Below are positions 1-5,244 of a stretch of 6,105 nucleotides of DNA, piece by piece. A program made the translations under genes and the position numbers. The DNA is taken from assembly GCA_955652655.1 (NCBI GenBank), contig CATPCK010000398.1:1-6105 (forward strand), read 5' to 3'. The DNA comes from an uncultured Ktedonobacteraceae bacterium (GTDB lineage Bacteria; Chloroflexota; Ktedonobacteria; Ktedonobacterales; Ktedonobacteraceae). How positions within the stretch are numbered: the stretch's first letter is position 1; each line of letters starts with the position of its first letter. The notes beneath the pieces were generated by a model. That model was not told the origin of the DNA. It made no database searches and worked only from the letters and a program-made list of their open reading frames with translations.

Positions 1-895
1 ACGAGTAGAGGTGTTCCGTCCAGTAGTGATGGGTCTTGGCTACCACCGTTATGACGTTCTTGATTTCTTTTTCCATGCGGAAGGCTGGACCAGCGGGTAG
101 AAACAGCACGCTTCCCTCACGCCGAACACAGACATTCTCCACCACAATGGCACGTAACATCCAGAGGGCCATCTCATCGTTTTCACACCTCAACCCGACC
201 CACCCCAGTTTCTCACTGCGTACGGTGGGAAGCCCTGTCACCAAGTGGAAGCCACGCTCGATCTCGACTACCACGCATTCATAGTCGTCCTGAGCTGCTT
301 TGACTTCCTCTGGGTCAACAGGCTCCAACAGGCTGTCTCGATGTGAGGGACCTCCCGCCAGCGCCAGATCACAGAAGTCGGTCCACAGCTGGTCCCATGC
401 CACCTGCCCGTCACCTGTGTAGCGCATAGGAGCTGATCCCATGGGGGCAGCACTGACCACCTTCCCATCTCGATACCGTGGCGGAAGTATGTCTCGTGCT
501 GCATCACGAGGAGCTGTTGCACAAATACCTGGCACGTTCTGATCGTAGCGATGGGAATGACTGGCAGAGGGAACGTAGATATCACTGATGCTGCGCAAGT
601 CTACTTCTGCGACGCTCCCGCTAACGATGGTGACCTCGGCGCTGGGATGCGTCCAGATGATGTAGTCTCCTGCAGGAAGCGAGGGGTAGATGCCGGCAAA
701 TGCCACCCGCCCGTTGAACTTGCGTTCCCAGACAACGGTATGAATCATTCTGGCTGAATTGGTCCCTTTCAGAGTGACCTGGATTTCCTTGCCGCGAAAT
801 TCCTCCCCGGTATAGATGACGAGCGAGCCTATACCCTCCCCAATATCCAGCACAGCATGTCCGCTGTGAACCCGGTCAACGTACACCTCGACCAT
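1..895 (-). CDS. Conserved-looking two-part protein of unknown function, C-terminus beyond the window
   Basis: The minus strand is open without a stop for 298 codons from an ATG at 895 to the window edge, so the protein is partial at its C-terminus. Residues about 10-100 look like a small beta-rich domain, starting around GHAVLDIGEGIGSLVIYTGEE and containing YPSLPAGDYIIW. This resembles short actinobacterial proteins often auto-annotated 'phospholipase', a label I do not trust. Residues about 105-165 form a proline-, serine- and histidine-containing linker. Residues about 168-295 form a second domain with WDQLWTDFCDLALAGGPSHR, GWVGLRC, RAIVVENV, LPAGPAFRMEKEIKN and AKTHHYW. It looks strongly constrained, but I cannot name it. 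No signal peptide or membrane segment is seen. An in-frame ATG at 934 would add 13 residues. I prefer 895 because a strong ribosome-binding site lies just upstream of it. The gene follows the DUF4331 gene in the same direction after a 149-base gap. Confidence 0.82.
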   Translation of the reverse strand, partial: MVEVYVDRVHSGHAVLDIGEGIGSLVIYTGEEFRGKEIQVTLKGTNSARMIHTVVWERKFNGRVAFAGIYPSLPAGDYIIWTHPSAEVTIVSGSVAEVDLRSISDIYVPSASHSHRYDQNVPGICATAPRDAARDILPPRYRDGKVVSAAPMGSAPMRYTGDGQVAWDQLWTDFCDLALAGGPSHRDSLLEPVDPEEVKAAQDDYECVVVEIERGFHLVTGLPTVRSEKLGWVGLRCENDEMALWMLRAIVVENVCVRREGSVLFLPAGPAFRMEKEIKNVITVVAKTHHYWTEHLYS

Positions 896-903
896 CTGGT
901 TTG

Positions 904-912
904 CTCTCCTCT
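904..912 (-). promoter_or_regulatory. Ribosome-binding site deciding the start at 895
   Basis: On the minus strand AGAGGAGAG lies 8 bases before the ATG at 895. It favours that start over the in-frame ATG at 934, which has no such sequence before it. The 13-mer AGAGGAGAGCAAA is also found directly before the Tat-signal gene start at 2749. Confidence 0.7.
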
Positions 913-983
913 TTCTGGTACTTCTAACAAGCATTTTGTGAGATGTATAGTCCAGATCTACGCTTCCTCACACGCAACTGAGG

Positions 984-1020
984 AGAGGAGCTCGGTAGTC
1001 CCAAACCACCGAGCTCCTCT
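984..1020 (-). terminator. Perfect 13-bp hairpin after the DUF4331 gene, without a T-run
   Basis: AGAGGAGCTCGGT (984-996) and ACCGAGCTCCTCT (1008-1020) are exact reverse complements with an 11-base loop. The hairpin begins 24 bases past the DUF4331 stop codon, read leftward. No run of T follows on the minus strand, so it is not a textbook intrinsic terminator. It could be a weak terminator or an RNA-stabilising stem that separates expression of the DUF4331 gene from the next gene. A second, 6-bp stem (965-970 with 979-984) overlaps its outer base by one position. Confidence 0.6.
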
Positions 1021-1044
1021 GCCAATCTCAGTAATAGCAGCAGC

Positions 1045-2424
1045 TTATGCTCCTGGGTGTGGTCGGCTTTCATAGCCCCCGAATGGAAGTCCGAGGAAGG
1101 GGAACTTCTGTTCATAGCGAACCCCTTCCGGAATATGCGGAGGATTGAAATCGGTGATCGCGGATGCTGCCGCATCAGGTTTGAAGCTCGGGTCGACTAA
1201 CGGGATGGTGACGCCAGCGACCGCGCGTAGCTCGACCGTTACGATGTCGTCGAAGACGCGTCGACCGTTCGGGAATCCGGCCAGGTCGCCTCCTATGATC
1301 CCGAGGATGTTCGGTTTTGACGCTGGGGGGATGGCCATGTTCAGACGCACCAAATCCGCGGGAGTCTTACCCGTGAAATTCTGGAAACCGGGGATGATCC
1401 CAGAGGGGATGCCGGTGAGCAAGATGGCCTCCAGGTCCACTCGAGGTTTTTTGTAGGCCGCAAGGTGGGGGAACACTCCTGGATAGAGGACCGGTAACAG
1501 GCGCGCCAACTCGGGATGTGCGTAGTACTTGACAAACTGTTTGTCCATCACAGGATCCAGCGCATTCCACCGGTCCTTATCTCCCAGCGGGATGATAACT
1601 TCATTAATCAGTGGTTCGCCGAGCCGCGAAACCTGCACCCATGGCCCAGTCTCCACATCCTGACCATTGCCCTGAAGTACCGTCGCCTTCCGGCGGCTCG
1701 CCGAGGCATACGCGCCGATCACCGAGCGGGGATCTTTCGGATCAGTGGGATTGGAGCCATCCTTCGTCAGATGCGTCTTAGGCACCTGGATGGCAATGCT
1801 GTGCACGTTGTACCCCTGGGTCCCATTGACTCCTGGCGCATCAGGACTGGGAATGAGGTGCAAATGCTGGAACGGTCGAAGATCGGCAAGATCGAAGATC
1901 GAGCCAAGGTCCACATAGAACCCTTCGGCCCGTTGCCCAGCGAAAACTCTCCCCCCACCTGGAAGTTTGTGCACGGCTGCCCCAGCCAGCTGTTGATAGT
2001 TGGGCGTAGACCGCGGACCGATGTTGCAGGGCGGACAGGCCAGCCCGCTCGCCAGGACGGTCGCATGACCCTTCACCACCTGCGTCACAGAATAGAACTG
2101 TGGCCTATTCCAATTCGGGCTATCGATCGTAGTGATCGGACCTGTATTGTACAGGAAACTTTCGGGATTGCGGGTTTTTGTGTGGAAACGGAACTGGTAC
2201 GTGATATCCTCGACCGCATCCCCATCATTGTCGATTTTGATCTCATACAGGACATCATCGCCGAACTCATAGAAATTTGGGCCGCCGGCCGGTTCCTCCA
2301 AAGGAACGAAGTTGGCGATCAGGGTAACATTGTTTGGCTGGTCTGGGCTGACGAACGCGTAGAAATCGGTATTATCAGCCACTGGATCCTTGGAAATTTC
2401 GGGCGCTTCGCGATGGGAAGACAT
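1045..2424 (-). CDS. DUF4331 family protein
   Basis: This 459-residue protein begins SSHREAPEISKDPVADNTDFYAFVSP, the characteristic start of DUF4331 proteins (SSHREAP followed by an ADNTD.YAFVSP stretch). Other family-like blocks are ACPPCNIGPRS (about 129-139, with a C130-P-P-C133 pair), GQRAEGFYVDLG (163-174), VSRLGEPLINEVIIPLGDKDRWN (about 265-287) and GFPNGRRVFDDIVTVELRAVAG (383-404). The family has no established biochemical function that I know of. There is no N-terminal signal peptide or membrane segment: the protein starts directly with the domain. GAGGT lies 6 bases upstream of the ATG and supports the start. The gene follows a small Tat-signal gene after 43 bases, so the two are probably co-transcribed, and a strong hairpin lies beyond its stop. 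The 308-residue open frame on the opposite strand is only its antisense shadow. Family assignment is confident; function is unknown. Confidence 0.93.
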   Translation of the reverse strand: MSSHREAPEISKDPVADNTDFYAFVSPDQPNNVTLIANFVPLEEPAGGPNFYEFGDDVLYEIKIDNDGDAVEDITYQFRFHTKTRNPESFLYNTGPITTIDSPNWNRPQFYSVTQVVKGHATVLASGLACPPCNIGPRSTPNYQQLAGAAVHKLPGGGRVFAGQRAEGFYVDLGSIFDLADLRPFQHLHLIPSPDAPGVNGTQGYNVHSIAIQVPKTHLTKDGSNPTDPKDPRSVIGAYASASRRKATVLQGNGQDVETGPWVQVSRLGEPLINEVIIPLGDKDRWNALDPVMDKQFVKYYAHPELARLLPVLYPGVFPHLAAYKKPRVDLEAILLTGIPSGIIPGFQNFTGKTPADLVRLNMAIPPASKPNILGIIGGDLAGFPNGRRVFDDIVTVELRAVAGVTIPLVDPSFKPDAAASAITDFNPPHIPEGVRYEQKFPFLGLPFGGYESRPHPGA

Positions 2425-2467
2425 AAATACACCTCACAATAGAATGAATGCCTCTTGCTGTTGCCAC

Positions 2468-2749
2468 TTACGGCGCAGCTCTCAGAAGGCGTGCTACAAG
2501 TTCAGGGTCGCGGTAAATAATCTCCTTCGTGCCGACCAGGAGATTGATCTCACCCGTGGCGAGATCGCTCACGTGGGCTACCATTGGTCCGGCAAGTTCG
2601 GCAGCGGACAGTTCCGTCGCCGCAGCATCGGATGCTGCAACGTCAGTCATCTCGGGGACGGTCGCCAGGGGGGCGGCAGCCAGCAGGCCAAGCGTCGCCA
2701 CACTTGCAGTTGTCTGCCCGAGAAACCCACGCCGGGTCAGTTTTGCCAT
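2468..2749 (-). CDS. Small Tat-signal exported protein of unknown function
   Basis: This 93-residue protein starts MAKLTRRGFLGQTTASVATL. TRRGFL (residues 5-10) fits the twin-arginine motif and is followed by a hydrophobic stretch (about 16-29) rich in A and L. It should be exported folded through the Tat pathway, or held in the membrane by this segment. Residues about 31-52 are an alanine/acidic linker. Residues 53-93 form a compact segment, GPMVAHVSDLATGEINLLVG then KEIIYRDPELVARLLRAA. It resembles the C-terminus of small Tat-signal proteins I recall from Actinobacteria and Chloroflexota, of no known role. GAGAGGAGAG before the ATG supports the start. The gene is the first of the leftward block and lies 43 bases before the DUF4331 gene. 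The mature part is only about 60 residues, too small for the usual cofactor-binding Tat substrate, so a partner or chaperone role is conceivable but is inference. Confidence 0.85.
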   Translation of the reverse strand: MAKLTRRGFLGQTTASVATLGLLAAAPLATVPEMTDVAASDAAATELSAAELAGPMVAHVSDLATGEINLLVGTKEIIYRDPELVARLLRAAP

Positions 2750-3180
2750 TTTGCTCTCCTCTCAAAAAAATCTACGTCATCCATGTGATAGAGGGTGATC
2801 GCTGTTTTGCCGCCTGTGCATCGATTCAGCCTTAGAGCTTTTCGAACACAATATATTCAAGGAAGACCACGCCCCTACCACCAACGTTTGCGCCTGGTGA
2901 GCCTCTCCGGTAGCCGTAAGCCACGGCTGGTAAAACCGACGAGCACTCCAACCGATCACCAAACCGATTCAGTTGATCCTTGTATGAATCATCATTGTTG
3001 CCATAAAACCCACTGATGTGTGAAGTTCACTTGGCTCTGGAAGCTCAATGAATCCTAAAAAGATATTCTGTGCTTCGTAAAAAAATTACTCCACGTATAG
3101 GTAAAGCATTAGGTAAGTTGATCTGCCGATCACCAGACGATATCCAAATTAAGTTTATTCTCCTCCCTCTTTTAAGGGGC

Positions 3181-3230
3181 GATTTGCGACCTCAGGTCAA
3201 AGCACTGCGTGCCTGCCTGAAGTCGAAATC
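3181..3230. repeat. Imperfect 15-bp palindrome (possible RNA hairpin)
   Basis: GATTT-G-CGACCTCAGG (3181-3196) pairs with CCTGAAGTCGAAATC (3216-3230), with one unpaired G and one C-A mismatch. The loop contains a small inner stem GCAC-tgc-GTGC (3202-3212). Neither side is followed by a T-run, and no flanking duplication is seen, so neither a terminator nor a recent insertion is supported. It could be an old mobile-element relic or a structured RNA. Confidence 0.5.
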
Positions 3231-3446
3231 TTTGCTGGACTATTAATTGTTCAACAATACGTCCTAATATTGATGAGCATTAGTGGACACGTTCACGAAG
3301 TGTTCTCCATCCAAACAATAGCTTAATTCTATAAGCAATGGAAGGGAAAGGGGATGATAATGTGGTTGACATTTAGTGGAGAATAAAATAGCTTGGTTAA
3401 GATTTCTCTATAATAGCACATTATGCAGGTGATGGCACGGTAGACG

Positions 3447-3456
3447 CCTCCTGGTA
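3447..3456. repeat. Left copy of 10-bp target-site duplication
   Basis: CCTCCTGGTA abuts the left end of the 87-bp inverted-repeat element and recurs exactly at 3544-3553 on its other side, as expected from target duplication on transposition. A shared neighbouring G makes the repeat 11 bases long if counted from 3446, but that G belongs to the element end on the right. Confidence 0.75.
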
Positions 3457-3543
3457 CAGGGTCTGTGAATGATCGAGAACATGCCTCTATTGCACCTCAT
3501 GCCTGGCGACCCTTGCGGTTGCCAGGATAATTCACAGACCCTG
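3457..3543. mobile_element. 87-bp MITE-like element with 18-bp terminal inverted repeats
   Basis: The left end CAGGGTCTGTGAATGATC (3457-3474) and the right end GATAATTCACAGACCCTG (3526-3543) are inverted repeats with 17 of 18 matches, the outer 14 being perfect. The element is flanked by an exact 10-bp direct repeat. It is far too short to encode a transposase and must have moved with one supplied elsewhere. An internal stem (3502-3510 with 3518-3526, 9 bp including one G-T pair) makes the transcript strongly foldable. Terminal repeats of this length and a target duplication of about 8-12 bp occur in families such as ISAs1 and some IS4 groups. I cannot assign the parent from the ends alone. 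Confidence 0.78.
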
Positions 3544-3553
3544 CCTCCTGGTA
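3544..3553. repeat. Right copy of 10-bp target-site duplication
   Basis: CCTCCTGGTA follows directly after the right terminal repeat of the 87-bp element and is identical to the copy at 3447-3456. Together they mark the insertion boundaries. Confidence 0.75.
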
Positions 3554-3643
3554 AAATGTAGCAGCTCATGCGCCGCTTGTGCGGAGAGCTTAAGGTCTTC
3601 TGGATGGCGCGTCTTGCTTTACCTTTTAGCAACGGTGGAATCA

Positions 3644-3672
3644 TAGACAGGAGTATACAAAATGCTTACAAT
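3644..3672 (+). promoter_or_regulatory. Candidate sigma-70-type promoter for tldD-tldE
   Basis: TAGACA (3644-3649) and TACAAT (3667-3672) each match the -35 and -10 consensus at 5 of 6 bases and are exactly 17 bases apart. Transcription would start near 3679, giving a leader of about 77 bases before the tldD ATG. A perfect TATAAT overlaps at 3672-3677 but has no -35 box at proper distance. This is a consensus match only. Confidence 0.5.
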
Positions 3673-3756
3673 ATAATTTATCTGCGGCAAATGACGTAGA
3701 TTTCGCCAGTCATACACATCTGTCTTGCATTCCAGAAGCGGAAAGAAGAATGTTTT

Positions 3757-5217
3757 ATGAGGAATTTAGCCAACAGGGCTTTGCATATTGCTGAGGGACT
3801 CGGTGCCAGCTATGTGGATGTGCGTGTCATGGAGCGCACCACAGAGGGAATCGAGGTCAAAAATGGGCGGGTTGAAGGCGTTGCCAGTACAACCAGCGCG
3901 GGATTTAATGTGCGTGTCATCGTCAATGGAGCCTGGGGGTTCGCCAGCAGCGCGCGTATGGATGATGCTGAAGCCGAGCGTATAGCCAGGCAGGCGGTAC
4001 AGATTGCGCGTGCCAGTGCCTTCGTTGCGGGCGAACCCGTTCGACTCTCACCACTCCCAGCGCAGCGAGGTTTCTATCGCACCCCTATGGAGCGCGATCC
4101 CTTTACGGTGCCCCTGGACCAGAAGGTCCGCTTATTGCTCGATGCCGATGCCGCCATGCGCAGCGTGCGAGGAGTAACACTCACCAGCAGCGAGATGGAA
4201 TATTCGCGCGAGCACAAAGTATTTGTGAGTTCCGAGGGGAGCGAGGTCGAGCAAGAACTGTTTGATACCGGCGCGGCTATCTCGGCCAACGCTGTCGATC
4301 CTTCCAGTAGTGAGATACAGACGCGCTCGTACCCCAATTCATTCGGGCGGCAGGCCGGCACAATTGGTTATGAATTTGTCGAGGCGATGGATCTACCCAA
4401 TCATGGTGCGCGGATTGGCGAGGAGGCCTTCAAGTTGCTGTCGGCCAGGCAGTGTCCCAGCGGCCTCAAAACGATCATTCTTGATGGGCCACAGGTCGCT
4501 CTCCAGGTACACGAGTCATGTGGGCATCCTATCGAACTGGATCGTGTTTTGGGCATGGAGGCGGGATTCGTCGGAAAAAGTTTTCTGACCACTGATAAGC
4601 TCAATAACAATTACCGCTATGGTTCGGAGATTGTGAATATGACCGCCGACGCCACCATTCCAGGAGCCCTCGGTACCTTTGGCTGGGACGATGAGGGTGT
4701 ACCGGCGCAGCGTTCTCCCATTGTCACCAACGGCATCTTCACCGGCTATCTCATGTCGCGCGATACGGCTCCCCTGCTCGGATTGAACAGCAATGGCTGT
4801 GTGCGCGCGGACGGCTGGAACCGTTTGCCGATGATCCGCATGACAAATGTCAGCCTTGAGCCGGGGGCCTGGACGTTGGACGACCTTATCGCTGATACGG
4901 ATGACGGTATCTTTATGAGCATCAATAAAAGCTGGAGCATCGATGATCGCCGCTTGAATTTCCAGTTTGGTGTAGAGATGGCCTACGAGATAAAGCATGG
5001 CAAGCTTGCTGAGGTGTTGAAGAATGCCACCTACACAGGCATTACGCCACAATTCTGGGGCTCGTGTGACGCCATCTGTAATCGTGATGAGTGGACCGTC
5101 TGGGGAACGCCCAACTGTGGTAAAGGTGAGCCGATGCAGGTGATGCGCACCGGTCATGGCGCTGCCCCGGCGCGTTTTCGCAATGTACAGGTGGGCGTCG
5201 GCAACTGGTCGGACTGA
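3757..5217 (+). CDS. tldD: TldD, metalloprotease subunit of the TldD/TldE complex
   Basis: This 486-residue protein is the catalytic partner of the TldD/TldE zinc protease, a cytoplasmic enzyme that cleaves unfolded or modified peptides; in Escherichia coli it matures microcin B17. The zinc site is intact: HESCGH (H252, E253, H257) fits HExxxH, and C454 in the NCGKGEPMQ block fits the known third ligand. The N-terminal domain (about 1-125) carries the family pattern ASYVDVRVMER, VKNGRVEGV and VRVIVNGAWGFASS. Length is normal for the family. The ATG at 3757 has only a weak purine-rich site before it (GGAAAGAAGA, 3740-3749). The ATG at 3750 is out of frame and meets a stop within about 15 codons. 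tldE follows after 27 bases, so the two form an operon, probably driven by the promoter near 3644. The 255-residue frame on the other strand is a shadow. Confidence 0.96.
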   Translation: MRNLANRALHIAEGLGASYVDVRVMERTTEGIEVKNGRVEGVASTTSAGFNVRVIVNGAWGFASSARMDDAEAERIARQAVQIARASAFVAGEPVRLSPLPAQRGFYRTPMERDPFTVPLDQKVRLLLDADAAMRSVRGVTLTSSEMEYSREHKVFVSSEGSEVEQELFDTGAAISANAVDPSSSEIQTRSYPNSFGRQAGTIGYEFVEAMDLPNHGARIGEEAFKLLSARQCPSGLKTIILDGPQVALQVHESCGHPIELDRVLGMEAGFVGKSFLTTDKLNNNYRYGSEIVNMTADATIPGALGTFGWDDEGVPAQRSPIVTNGIFTGYLMSRDTAPLLGLNSNGCVRADGWNRLPMIRMTNVSLEPGAWTLDDLIADTDDGIFMSINKSWSIDDRRLNFQFGVEMAYEIKHGKLAEVLKNATYTGITPQFWGSCDAICNRDEWTVWGTPNCGKGEPMQVMRTGHGAAPARFRNVQVGVGNWSD

Positions 5218-5244
5218 GAGAATACGCCCTGAGAGGAAGAAATC

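Larger units (their letters stand above)
2764..3643. other. Long region without a convincing gene
   Basis: About 880 bases between the divergent blocks hold no open frame with recognisable protein features. Frames of 61 to 89 codons exist but have no supporting ribosome-binding site or family resemblance. The part from about 3040 to 3420 is visibly AT-rich. Structures seen are a 6-bp dyad AGCCGT/ACGGCT (2912-2928), two AACCGAT copies 12 bases apart (2950 and 2962), an imperfect hairpin (3181-3230), a 13-base dyad ATTGTTCAACAAT (3246-3258) and a MITE-like element (3457-3543). The leftward promoter must lie here. The best guess is TTGAAT-18-TCTAAG on the minus strand near 2831-2860, but it matches the consensus at only 4 of 6 bases in each box, so I do not call it. 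Confidence 0.6.

Noticed and set aside
36..284. 82-codon open frame on the plus strand
   Set aside because: Antisense to the edge gene in the region coding for its EKEIKN and AKTHHYW blocks; its composition is serine/threonine/arginine-rich and typical of a shadow frame.
268..585. 105-codon open frame on the minus strand
   Set aside because: It is in another frame from the 298-codon edge gene, which shows domain-like conserved segments across the same bases.
924..1175. 83-codon open frame on the minus strand across the hairpin
   Set aside because: It overlaps the end of the DUF4331 gene in another frame, spans the hairpin and has no ribosome-binding site or family resemblance.
1516..2442. 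308-codon open frame on the plus strand
   Set aside because: It lies antisense to the DUF4331 gene, whose family motifs fix the minus strand as coding, and its translation shows no protein-like motifs.
2390..2788. 132-codon plus-strand open frame over the Tat-signal gene
   Set aside because: The minus strand holds a clear twin-arginine signal with a ribosome-binding site, so this frame is a shadow.
3366..3414. TTGACA (3366-3371) and TATAAT (3409-3414) as one promoter
   Set aside because: The spacing is 37 bases, far from the usual 16-18, and neither box has a good partner at normal distance.
3750..3795. ATG at 3750 as start of tldD
   Set aside because: It is out of frame with the TldD motifs and reaches a TGA stop within about 15 codons.
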